Shown here: positions 42,669-53,899 of the stretch, one piece after another
Layout: each line of letters begins with the position of its first letter
How positions within the stretch are numbered: the stretch's first letter is position 1
Assembly: GCA_003313425.1 (NCBI GenBank)
Contig: NHZP01000045.1
Coordinates: 1-64,000, forward strand
Direction of reading: 5' to 3'
Origin: Pseudopyrenochaeta lycopersici
Lineage: Eukaryota; Ascomycota; Dothideomycetes; Pleosporales; Pseudopyrenochaetaceae
Length of the DNA stretch: 64,000 bases
Made by a program: the position numbers and the translations under genes
The notes under the pieces: model-generated
What the model was told of the DNA's origin: nothing
Seen by the model: the letters and a program-made list of their open reading frames with translations, nothing else
Databases searched by the model: none

Positions 42669-44789
42669 CCGTGTCCGTGCGCGCAACGCTGGAGTCGCGC
42701 AACGCCCGCGAACCACCCCAACAGGTCACCCAAAAATGAGGCTGTAGAGCCACACACAATAGCTATTATCACGAGATTTTGTGGTGGAGTAGTATAGTGA
42801 TGCTTGCGATCAATTTAGCCTATTCAAATCTTTCTGGAAGGTTGACTCTGCGGCCGAGGCGCGTGGTGACAGCTAGGGCGGGAGGAACAGCCTCCGTAGC
42901 TGTGTCGCCACCCACAGCATTAACTACACGTTTCTGACGCTTGTTCTTCTGTGTGGGTAGCTATAAGGCCTTCCTCTTACCCTTTTAGGATAATTGTAGA
43001 GCTTCTTCAGCAGTGCGCGCTGCTCGCTGACGTGCGCGTTCAGCTGCTTGTTCAGCCTTCTCAGCCTTCGCCTTCTCCCTCTCTATCTTAAGTGCCTCTC
43101 GCGCAACACGCTTCTCCTGTTCAAGCTTCTCCTTGTACAGCTTATTAGACTGCTTTAACTCTTTTATCTTAGCTTTTTTAAGTTATTCCTCCTTCTCCTT
43201 ACGCTCTATTACTCTCTAACGAAACTCAGCCTTACGCCTCTTACTTAGTAACTAGAAAACAGCTCTACTATAGTACTTCTCGTGCTGTTAGAGAGGGAAG
43301 ACCTATTACTTCTTCTTATACTTCTTCTTAGTAGTTAACGCTTCCTTAAGGCCCTTTATCTTATAGTAAAGTAGCTTATTTTAAACTAAGAGATAGTAGA
43401 GTAAGCGGCTAAGCTTCCGTAACTCCTTACTGCGCTTATCCTTTACTGCAGAGCGAATAAGCAACTATACTTTAAGCTAATCCTCTCTACTGTAGCATAA
43501 AGTAGAGGACTCTTATAACATTAAGGCCTCTAAGGCGTTATTAGTAAATCTATTAAGGATTTTATTAAGGTTAATAAGTACTATACTTATAACTTTAAAG
43601 GACCTAAGTATAGTTACTATAGTAAAGCTACTTACCTAGGCCTTCTAAAATAGAGGGAAGAAGTTGCCTTTTTTAATAGGGAGCTATCTTATGCTTTAGT
43701 AAGTATATTAAGTTAGCTTATTTATATAGTTTAATAAAGGAGGCTTAAAGCAGACTACATCTAGCGGCTGAAGCGTGTAGGTTGAATATAGAGGAAAGAT
43801 AGCTAATAGTATCTTATTGTTATCGCAGTACCTAATAAAATCTATTATTAGGTGAGACCTATACCTATTAACAATTAATAGCTAGTACTTTCTTTAAGCT
43901 TTCTTCTTAGTGTAGCGATTAAACACCTGTTTAAGCTAAGCTAGGCCTACGCTATTATTCGTTTAGCTAGAGGGGAACGTAGTGAAGTGTACTAAGTGCT
44001 TTCTTGGGTCTATACTCTGTGCCTAGCGTAATTGTACAGCCTTGCCAGCAGCCTGGTAGATAAGGCCTGGCGGCAACGCAGATCTATCAGCACACACACA
44101 TGCCAGGAGTGTAATCTACTCACGATTGCTATCTTAGAGTAATGCCCTAACCTCCTTCTTCTCCTATCTCCTCTTACTAAAGATCCTCTTTAACCTGCTA
44201 ATAACTCTAATTATAAAGCCCTTTTTATCTATATTATACGTGTGCTCAGCGTTAATATTATACTCTATTATTTTATACTGTAGTAGATTAAAGTACAGCT
44301 TATACTTATTACTAGAATTAGCGGCGTAGCGAATAGAGTCTATAGCCGTCGTCTATTATAGTGTAAGGCGATCTTTATGCCTGTTTATAAAGCGCGTAAC
44401 CTAGCTATTAGAGACTACCTCTCGTGCAATTATTAAGGCGAAATTTCGTATTATATCTCTTATAGGTGGCAGGCGACGCGCTGTAAGTCCTTCTATATAC
44501 TTTATAAGCTCCTCCTCTTATTATAGGTTAAGCTTCTGTTAGTTAGTGTCCTTAATTGCGCGTGGTGCCTAAATCTGCTTATGCCTCTGCGATAACGTTA
44601 ACTGATTAACACTATAGTGAGTAGCTATTTTTTAACAGCAAAGTTTTTCGCCGGACTTTAGAGCACTAATCTCTGTAAGCGCATTATTAATTGCAGTTAT
44701 TGTTGTTGTGTTGTTACGCGTTAGAGCATGGGGTACATTTTTGTTGATCGGGCGTTGCGCGACTCCGGGCGTTGCGCGCACGGACACGG
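42669..44789 (-). mobile_element. Fot1/pogo-type transposon with GC-rich 41-bp ends
   Basis: 2121 bp. Inverted ends start CCGTGTCCGTGCGCGCAACG and continue GGAGTCGCGCAACGCCCG, with two mismatches. Left flank TA, right flank AA, so one target base may have changed. Minus-strand translation near the start (44680-44350) shows SALKSGEKLCC, IATHYSVNQLTLSQRH, EEELIKYIEGLTARRLPPIRD and VTRFINRHKD, the CENP-B-type DNA-binding half of pogo transposases. A Lys/Arg/Glu-rich coil lies at the C-terminal end (about 42960-43260). RIPed, with stops. Confidence 0.8.
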
Positions 44790-44888
44790 AATCCCCGAAT
44801 AGGTAACGTCGCGTAAAACCGGACTACCCCGCGTTGCAGACCCTCAACTCCCGCAGCCATTCTGTTAAGACGAAAATTTGAATGAACG

Positions 44889-45793
44889 ATGACTGCTGAG
44901 CAAAACCTGGTTCGAAGGTATACAAAAAACCTGTTACAAGAACTCCCTCTCACCATCAGTTCCTTCAATATGCCCTTGATGCACCTTGCAGTCCTCTCTT
45001 TCGGCTGGAGGCCCACAATTTCGGATATAGCTCTAACACTGACTATCAACAAGAAAACTAGTTATCACTGGTGATAGTGTTTGCGGGAAAACTTCTTTGC
45101 TCCGGGCGTCTTTACATGGTCCACTCCAGCCAAACGTAAGCTCAGCCACTCTTGCAAGGCTGCAACTTCTTGGCTACTGCTAAATCTCCAAATATAGCTT
45201 CAAGCTGGCCACGCTGTCGTGACCTCGCAAAACAATGTGCCTTTTGAACAAGCCCCTGGCACGTATGATTGCTATGTGTCAATTGATAAGGCAGAAGACA
45301 TACTAGTGCAGCTCGACTTATGGGATTCGGCTGGCGCATATGACTGTGGTCGTTTGGAGCCCTTGAAATATCGTCATACTCATGTCATTATAATCAGCTT
45401 TTCCATCGATTCGCCCGATTCGCTAGATAATGTAGAGTGGAAGGTTGGTTTTCGCACTATTTCTTATCATTCACCCGTAGTTTTGCTAATACAAAGCTAA
45501 AGTGGAAACCAGAAGCTGCCCATATCTGCACTGCTGTCCCCATTATTCTTGTCGGTTTAAAGAAGGACTTGAGAGATGTACAAGTACCCCTTAAACAGAG
45601 GGAAGGAAGAAGAGCGAGGTGTGTGACTGAGTCGAAGGGAAAGGCAGTGGCACGCAAGATTGGGGCACTCAAATACATTGAATGCTCTAGTCTGACTGGG
45701 GAGGGAGTTAGGGACGTGTTTGAAGCCGCGGCGATGGCTGTACTCAATGACTCGGACAAGGATGGGACAAATGTATGCTGCGTTATAATATGA
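44889..45793 (+). CDS. Rho-type small GTPase, strongly diverged, four exons
   Basis: Model join(44889..44917, 45054..45135, 45198..45431, 45497..45793), about 213 residues; the third exon may instead end at 45443, adding four residues. All introns have GT..AG, and intron 1 has a CTGAC branch. P-loop GDSVCGKTS (residues 16-24), G3 DLWDSAGAYD (77-86), HVIIISFSIDSPDSLDN, G4 PIILVGLKKDLRD, G5 ECSSLTGEG, and a C-terminal CCVII that fits a CaaX prenylation box. Two positions are unusual: Ser18 replaces the Gly equivalent to Ras Gly12, and Ala84 replaces the catalytic Gln61. The effector (switch I) region also departs from the usual VPTVFENY. A membrane-bound signalling GTPase locked in, or slow to leave, the GTP state is inferred. 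It has no stops and stands alone among transposons. Confidence 0.8.
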
Positions 45794-45949
45794 AAAGTAC
45801 CGCCCGCAATACTAATTATTCTTCCAAGAACCACGACGTACGAGCTTTTCTACGACTCGAATTGTGAGGTGCGAGGACTATGAACCATTAAGGGAGGTCG
45901 GTTCCCAGCCGTTGCGACCCGTACAGCTTGTACGTGCAACTGTCGCGGT

Positions 45950-46070
45950 GGAAATAGATTGATTGATGACTATCAATCAATCCAATTGGCATCCTAGATT
46001 TTTTCCAATCGATTCAATTCAGGACTCGAAAATTAATTGATTGATTGATTGATTGCCAATTGATCCTTTA
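45950..46070. repeat. ATTGATTG/CAATCAAT-rich stretch, second site
   Basis: Clusters of GATTGATTGAT and TCAATCAATCC in both orientations, capable of forming hairpins, immediately downstream of the GTPase gene. Related to 29345..29500. Confidence 0.55.
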
Positions 46071-46145
46071 TAATACAGTGAGGCTGTAAAATAGGCCTAC
46101 ATTGCCGATACAGGCGATTTTTTAGTGTTTAGCTAGGTCACCTGC

Positions 46146-46536
46146 TGTGGAGGAAAAAGGAAGAGCTTGGCAACAGTTACCCAGGTGATCTATGAGATAG
46201 ACTACTATTTTTTCTAGGAGGTATTAGGAGAGCCAGCTATATAAAGGAGAGCTGAGCACGGTCTATTACAGGGGCCATTATACGGTAGGAGCGTGAGCAG
46301 CGTGTACGCGTGCGTGAGCGCGAACGTGCTCGCGCACGTGATCGCGCACGTGAGTCTACCTTCAGGTGTCTCCTGCGTGAGCTTGCCCATCAGCTTGCAC
46401 GTGAGCGTGCACGTGAGCGCGCACGTGAGCGCGCCCGTGAATGCACACATAAGTACGTGTCTCTCCAGGGTAAGCTCCCACGTCAGCGCGCACGTGAGCC
46501 TACCGTACCCCTGGTCACAGCGCGTTGTTTGCAACA
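46146..46536 (+). mobile_element. Solo LTR, 391-bp family, copy 2
   Basis: Same length and ends as 26125..26515. In its first 80 bp it carries several C-to-T/G-to-A differences (GATGGACCACTG has become GATAGACTACTA), so it is lightly RIPed there. Keeps the TATA box and the CACGTG-rich centre. Confidence 0.7.
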
Positions 46537-46869
46537 ACTTATTACTTAAAAGCTAAGAAATATATAATGCTAATTAAAATAACTATAAAGTATAACTAAT
46601 AACTTATAAGTTTAATAAGAAGAAATATAATAAAGAATAAGCTAACTATTAGTTACTTATAATATATATTTAAAGTACAGTACTAGCGTATATTTAGTAT
46701 AACTACTACCTCTCTAGTACTATAATTTACTAATAAATTATTAATATCTGAAAAAATAGTAAGAATTAACTTACTTAAAGAATACTAATAAATATAAATA
46801 AGATATTATAATATATTAAAGCTAATAAGGACTTTAGTAAACTTAAATATCTAGCTTATAGAATATAAT
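46537..46869. other. RIPed AT-rich stretch, nothing recognised
   Basis: Saturated with TA; no motif or repeat could be read. Confidence 0.3.
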
Positions 46870-48802
46870 TGTTACGATCCTGCTGGGACCCTGTTTCAGC
46901 GGCCCTAACTGGACTTTACAGGTATTAGACTAACAACCGAGGTCACGTAACGTGCTCAGTTAATTAGTATAATTAGTAGTACTAAGCACATCGAGCACAC
47001 TAAGCAACGTGCATAACTTCTATGTATATAGATTATAGTAATAAACCCTTATAGCTTATTATGTTTAACTTAATATTATACTCTACAGTATAGTAATAGC
47101 AATACTAATTATTCTTAACCCTTAGTACTCTTTACAGAAGTACCCTCTTACTATCTTAGTATTAAACCCCCTTCTATCTAGTCCCTTACTCTATCCTAAA
47201 GAACTAACCTTGTAGTCTTACTAGTTATCCTTACTAATAGCTTTTAAGATCTTCACACTTTAAACACCCTTAAGATAAGTAACACTAAGATAGAAAACAC
47301 AAACTACTATGCTACTAGGCTAGGCAACACTATCGCTAAACTAGACCTTTTCTATAGAGATTAGTTTAAACTTAAAGAATAGTTACTCTAATTTAATCTA
47401 TTCTTTAAGTTTAATATAACTACTATAGATAACAATAACTAAGTAGTACTTATATCTAGCTATATAAGAGGCGAAGCTACTAAATAGGTGAAACCCTACC
47501 TAGTTAAGTACATAAGCAATAATAAGAAGCCTTAAGAACTAATTACTATATTTAAAGAGATAAGCAGATTTAAAGCATATATACGTTAAGCGTTTAGACT
47601 TCTAAACAAGGTAACTATTATAGAACAAAAAATTTAAAACATGCGATAAACCTAGTTTATAGCTAACTATACTAACGAATTTCTAGGTTACGCTAGGCAA
47701 ACTAGCTAGAATAATAATACCCTAAAAGCTATGTACAAATAAGGCCTGAAGGCAGACGTCTAGACTAAGCTTATACGTACGGGTATAAAGGTTATAACAC
47801 TAGACAACCTAATTAACAAGACCATCTAACTAGATATAGAGCTTTATAAGCTTTGCGTGCGACTCGCAGGATAATAACCTAGACAAATAAAAGAAGATAA
47901 GAAACTACAAAGAGATTATCATAATAAGTCTAATAGTAGTTACCTATGTTACTAATACTAACTATAAGGAGTTCTAGGATACTACACGTCTAGGGAATCT
48001 AAGGCAACATATCTAGATAACCTTAATAGAGGAAAGTTAGGTAAGGGTAGGAAGAAGAAAGAAATAACCTATTTTAACTATAATAAAAAAGGCTATATAG
48101 CTAAGGACTATAGAAAAAAGAATAAAGTAACCCTTTCAATTAATATAATAGTTATAAAAGAAGAAAATAGCGACGATAAGATATAGGAAGTCGTTATAAC
48201 TTAAAAGGAAAGAGCTTAAGATATAGAGATGTTACCGCTACCTTACTAGGAACCTATTAAGAGAGAGATCCCTAGAACCTAGTATAGCAAGGATAAGGAA
48301 GAAAGTAACAGCTCCTTATCCCTAGTCTATAAAGATGCTACAGAAGACCTTAGTAATACTATAGTACTCCTAACTAAGGAATAAAAAATAGAGAACTTCT
48401 AGAACTAATATTAACTAGGAACCTTAAGACTATTAACGCCTACGGAAGTAGAAAAAGATATTATAGAACTTAACTACTAACTATACGCACAACACATATA
48501 TAAAGTATAGTATAATAACGCGCTAACTCTAGTAGAATAGGAAGCAGCTATAGTATAAGGAATAAGTATAATTATTTTAGCTAAATAAGCGATATAAGAC
48601 ATATTACAGGAATATTATAATTACTCTAAATATTATATAAAGGTAATATAAGAATAGGCAGAAAACGCTAAGGAAGTATAGTAACTCGTAAGCGTTAAGG
48701 ACGTACTATAGAAACTTTAGCGAGCTAGATAAATATAGGTATTAGAACCCTTAGTAGTTAAGACCCCTAAATATATACTATAACGCTAAATACTACTACT
48801 AC
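46870..48802 (+). mobile_element. Gypsy-type element, 5' part: LTR start and gag
   Basis: Begins TGTTACGATCCTGCTGGG, a partly unmutated LTR-like start. Plus-strand translation then gives a gag: LDLFYRD*FKLKE, FNLFFKFNITTIDNN, VVLISSYIRGEATK*VKPYL, and a knuckle relic TYFNYNKKGYIAKDYRKKN (Cys residues now Tyr). Many RIP stops. It is cut at 48802 by the LTR of the next element; no pol from this element is seen to the right. Confidence 0.65.
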
Positions 48803-49180
48803 TGTGGAGTTAATAAGGTGGTTCGGCACAATCCCGCAGTTCTGGTGTTGTGAATGAGAGGTAACGTTGGAATCAAACGTGCGTGAATAACAGGAGCAGC
48901 CCTGCCTGTGCAGTCTGCCAGAAACGAAGGTAAGTATGGAGCCTGATTAAAAGTAATAAACAAAATGGTCTGAAATCTTATTGAATTAACGTAGCTAATA
49001 CACTAGCTACTTTACAAAATCTTAGTTTTAAAGTAAATTATCGTAGTGTGTAGTGCATAGTGCATTACGTTTAGTGCATAATGTTAAGATCTCTCACATC
49101 TCTAAGTTTTATCACTAAATTTCGCTTACAAAGGAAACCTATTATTACCTAATTACCTAGGTACCCTGTATAACAGCATA
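48803..49180 (-). repeat. 3' LTR of the 12.8-kb element
   Basis: 378 bp. Left part (48803 to about 48960) unmutated, right part RIPed, with a sharp change between. The adjacent polypurine complement is at 49181..49198. Confidence 0.8.
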
Positions 49181-49599
49181 AACCTCCCCTACTTTAAGCT
49201 TAGTCCTATTAAGCTTACAAATCTTACTTATTATTCCTTCTCTTTATAAGCAGAACTATTAGTAAGAGGAGAAGAGAGCTGTAAAAAGACATATAAAAAA
49301 AGAAAAGAAAGAAAGAAATTATTACCCTATAAATAAAGGGAAGGCAGCATAAGCTGTATTTCTGCAGGAGGAGCAGTCCTTGTAATTGTACAGGTTCCTT
49401 TATAAACTCTCGCACTTTATTATTAAATCTCTTAAAGACAGTAGGAAAAATAAAAGAAAACGCGCCTTAACTTTACTGTTAAAGACGCTAGTAAGTATAC
49501 TATTATCCTAGTATCTCTTAAATAACTTAGAGGTACTTAGCTAATTAGAGTCTGTTAAGCCTTACCTAATAACTGCTAATTAGTTAGGCTCTTAACAGT

Positions 49600-52500
49600 G
49601 CAGCTAAATTACCCTTACTTCTTCTTCTTAATCTCCTTAATCCTCTTGCTACGATGAGGAGTCTGCGACAGTGTATGTAGATTTAACGCGCTTATGTTAG
49701 GTTGCGCTTGCCTAGGACGAGAAGGCGCGAGAGGAGGTCCTATAGGTAACTAACTAGGCGAATATTAACTTAGCGCCTATTACTGTAATAATAACTTTTA
49801 TAAACTAGCATAAGTTAAAGTCTATAAAGACTTAGTTGCGCTTTAGATAGACAGACGCCTTAGTTTCTCCTTCCTGTCTAGCATCCTAGCAGCCTTGCTA
49901 TTAGGATTATTAGAAAGCTCCTTAAGAACCTTATCTAGGGTAGTGCGTTAATTTACCTGCCTATTATGCTTTTACTACTTAGCTTCCTAAGTTAGATTTA
50001 TACCTTTATTTAAGAAGAATAACCTATTAGGTACGCTAAGGTCTTTATCTTCCTTAAAAGTAAGCTTCTTATAATGCTAGCAGACAACCTAATACTCTTT
50101 AATTATTTTTACTGTAGCCTTCCTAGTATCCTTAATAAATTAATAGATTAAACTAGGATTAGGCTAATCTGTGAATAAGTTAGTTAGTTCCTTTAAGACT
50201 AGCGGAGAGTCCTATCTTAGCTAATAGTTTACAGCCTTAGTAATGTTTAACAAGTATACTAGTGTAATATCTCTAGGAAAGGCCTACTTAACGCCGCTAT
50301 AGTAATTTAAGTGTCTAGAAGGTAACTTTAGCGCGGCAGTTAAGCTTTAAAAGGCAGTAGTAAGCTCTTGATAGGAGCCTATCTTAGGAATCTCTATTGT
50401 AGTTATGTCCTCTTCTACCTTAATAAACTAAGGCAAGATAGTTTGTTATTACTTAGTTGCAGGTCTAGTAGATCTATAAGGCAGCCTAGGATTAGAGATA
50501 TAGACATAACTAGCCTTGTAAGGCTAACTAAACTATTTAACGTTAGGGAATTTCGCACTGCAATTCTCTAGCCAGTCCCTCTTATTATCCTATCCTTTAA
50601 TGTAACTAGTAGAGTTCTTAAGTCCTAAGTTTTCTTGCTAGTTTTAGTACTTATAGATAATATTATAAAAGCTACGTAGTATCTACGTATAGTTATCTTT
50701 ATCTTTATTATTAAAAGAGACGCTTCCTTAGATAATATCTATACTCCTGCCTAAGTATATAGCCTTAGAGATGTTTAAGTTAATATAATAGAAGTAAGTC
50801 TTATCCCTAGGCTTAGTGTATTTCGTGTAGTAAGGGTAAGAAATTAGGTTAGGCTCTTTTCGCAAGACTGCGTACAGCAGCTAATACTTAACGTTACTAC
50901 GCATAAGCTGCTGTATTAATAAATAATACATTACCTAATACTAGCTAAGGTTACTCTTACTATTAATTAGCTGTGTGTAGTAGAGGTATATGTTAAAACT
51001 CTAATTAAGGATTAAGACTAGCTTAGGATCCTTAAAAATCTAGCTAAAGGTATCGTAGGTAACACTACTATACTCCTTAAATGCTTTAATATATACTCCC
51101 TAATTAAGAGCCTTAGCAACTTTATCCTAGTTAATCTAGACTTAAACTTTTACTAGGCAATAATAATAGCTCTTTAGGTCTTAATGTGTATAGTCTCCTT
51201 AAAACAGGGCTAAGAATAGAACTTAAGTTACTGGGTCTGATTAAAGCTAACCCTATTAATCCTAATAATAGTATAGTATCTTAAGCAGCTAAACTAAATT
51301 TAAAATACTAAGACTTTAAGTAAGTAGGCCTATCTTACTAGCTACGTAATAATAATGTTACTAGCACACCCTACGATAGTTAAATACCTAACTACCCTAT
51401 CTATCCTTAAGAGTGCTAAAATTTACACACTCTTAATACTAGGTATTAATTAGCTGAACGCGCTTACTATTATTTAACTTCTTAGACGTAAGTAACGCGG
51501 TTATTTTAACTAGAGCAGACTGTTTATTTATATAGTTACATCCTTTACGCGATTTTACTGCGATACTAGTTTTAAGCGAGATGTCTTCTTTAATTAAGTC
51601 TTAAACGTTAATACTGTTGTTAAGTATTACTAGCAGTATTTCTAACTCTTCGCGTAACTACCTTACTAACTCTAAGTCTCTTACGCGAATCTTATCTAGA
51701 GCGAGAGGCTGCGTAGAGGGAAATCTCTAACGCCGCCTAAGACAGAATTTCTCTTAAAGGGCCTCTACTGCCTTAACTTATTATTAAGTGCGCCTATTTC
51801 TTCTTAAACGTTGTTCTTCTAGCTAGATTTCTTAAATACTTTTAGCTGTAACAGACAGCCTGTCTGTTTAAGGCTTGCCTAGCTTCTCTAGCTTATTCTA
51901 GATGTCGCCTCTAAATTCTTTACTTATGCGTTAGTAACTAAAACTAGAAGGCTTAATAACTTATGTGCGCCCTCTAATATTTAATAAAGTAGTAGGGCTT
52001 TAGCTTCTAGCACGTTTAGAGGTAGTTATTGCTAAGGCTGTTGTCTAGACGCTAACCTTAGCTGCAGAATTATTCTTACTATTACTAGTAGCAGGAAGAA
52101 GTAACTTAGTCTGCTTATAATACCTAAAATAATTCTCCTACAGCTACTTAGGCGGAATAGTTATATTTAGAGGAAGCTTTATTCCTACATATAATTACTT
52201 TCTATACTATTTAATTACCTTTGTCTAGAATATCTAGTTAAGATACCCCTCCCTAGAGCGCGTGTCTATATTGTTAGCTGTAATCCTAGAGGCAGGTATC
52301 TTATGCTTATTAATAATACTGTGTAACTTAGCGTTACTGTCCTTATAATACTTCTTTATCTAAGCAGGTATGTTAGCTATCTACTAACGTACTTCTTCCT
52401 AGTTAGTAATATTAATAAATCTATTCTATCTCCTCCTTACAGATTATTATTAATAGTAAAGAGCTGTGTTAAGGAAGGGAGCGAGGTTATCTAGTAAGGT

Positions 52501-53480
52501 CCTGCGCAGTAACTATTAGACTGCTGTTACGCTAGAGTGTAAGTATACTACCTAAACAGAATATAGAATAAGAACCTGCCTTAGTACATGCTGATAGTGT
52601 TTATCTAGATAGGTAAAAGCGCTCTCTATCTCCTTTTTCCTCTTCTTCTTATAAGTATCTATGTCCTTAAGTATAGGATATTACTGCTTAAAAGCAGTAA
52701 TACCTTTATACTACAATATTAGGCTTAGTCTTCCTTTTAGAAATTCTCTAGTCGCGATAATAAGAGTTAAAGTCTTATTAAAGTAAGTTACTAAGGCTAC
52801 TATCTAATTATCTACTATACCCTTCTATTTAATAGGTAAGACTTGCAGTAAGTTTCAAACCTAAGTGTCTACTGTAATCCCTGCGTGCTAAGGGACTTTA
52901 ATATTACTATAACGCTTAAGCTTAGTTCTGTAGTCTTTAATAGCTTCTTTACTAGTAAATTGTATAATCTCTATTAGCGCAGGCTTAATTATAGTTATAG
53001 TTAGTTAAGGATTTAGGTTTAACAGTGGGGGTAGACGCTTTCTAGGCTGTTTAGGTGTCTGAGGCAGCTGTAACATCGCTTAAAGTTTGTACCTAGCAGG
53101 TACTTATATGTCTACCTTAGAAAGTTTTAATAGATAGTAATAGGAAGTAAGAAAGAGAAACTTAGGCTCTGTAGGATTAACTACAGGCTCGAGATTTAGA
53201 GGGGGTTTGAGCAGTAGAGGGTATTTTTCTCTCCCTAACTTTACTTAAAAGCCCTACTAAGGCTCGTTAATATAGTAAAAGGTAAAGTTACTATTATTTT
53301 AACTCCTTCCTATTACCTAATTAGCTAGCATAGCAGGTTCGCTTAAGAGTTAGCTACTTAGGAACGTTTCCTAAGCAGGTCTTATCTTACTACTAAACGC
53401 AGCTATAAACTTACCTTTACACTTTAAAATATTAATTATCTTATCTTCTACCTTCTTTAGTTAATTCTGCATTTTTAAAT
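49600..53480 (-). pseudogene. Third ORF of the LTR element: unidentified large fungal protein, RIPed
   Basis: Minus-strand translation through stops gives a long protein that is neither gag nor pol. Readable blocks in order: AMLQLPQTPKQPRKRLPP, VQNLLQVLPIKQKGIV (about 52850), FKQQYPILKDIDTYKKKRK, GYLNQIFQTKV, QLINT, then PYYTKYTKPRDKTYFYYINL and IGSVSFNNKDKDN-like blocks near 50800, and TILP*FIKVEEDITTIEIPK near 50430, followed by a basic tail. The same blocks occur in the same order in the plus-strand copy at 61590..64000, so this is a real repeated family. I know similar proteins as uncharacterised repeated fungal genes; no function can be given. It lies between integrase and the polypurine tract, the position of env in other LTR elements, but nothing in it looks like an envelope protein. 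Confidence 0.6.
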
Positions 53481-53537
53481 TGTTGGTCTGTAATCTCGTA
53501 GTTACGTTACTGCTGTTAGCGTAGATATTAAGTTGTC

Positions 53538-53596
53538 TAGCTAATTAGATTTTAGCAGGTCTTACTAAGCTTACCTAGCGATTACTAATTAGCTAG
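53538..53596. repeat. 59-bp repeat with inverted ends, copy 1
   Basis: Starts TAGCTAATTAG and ends CTAATTAGCTAG. The same 59-bp sequence, with few transitions, is at 58398..58456. A looser relative is near 49528-49590. Confidence 0.6.
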
Positions 53597-53899
53597 ACTC
53601 TTTAACACTCTAGTTTCTCTACTATTTTTAATCGCGTAATAAGGAGATTAACCTCCTAGTAACTCTAAATAATATTTCGTTTAGTTTTAACTTATTTTTA
53701 TATGCCTAGGAGGTTACGCTGCGTATATGTAATACTAAATATGTAAAAATATGCGAAAATTTAATAAAGGAAATGCAGCCCCTCCCTTACTTTAAGATAA
53801 AAGCCCGTCCCCTAGGCTTAAGTAAGCTTATCTTCTAAGTTAGAATTAATTTCTAACTTAGGTATTTAAATATATTATTATCTCTTAGTCTCTGTTAAA

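Noticed and set aside
42470..42797. Overlapping ORFs of 60-100 codons on both strands
   Set aside because: They cover the GC-rich transposon end and its flank; no motif, and the frames cross the inverted repeat.
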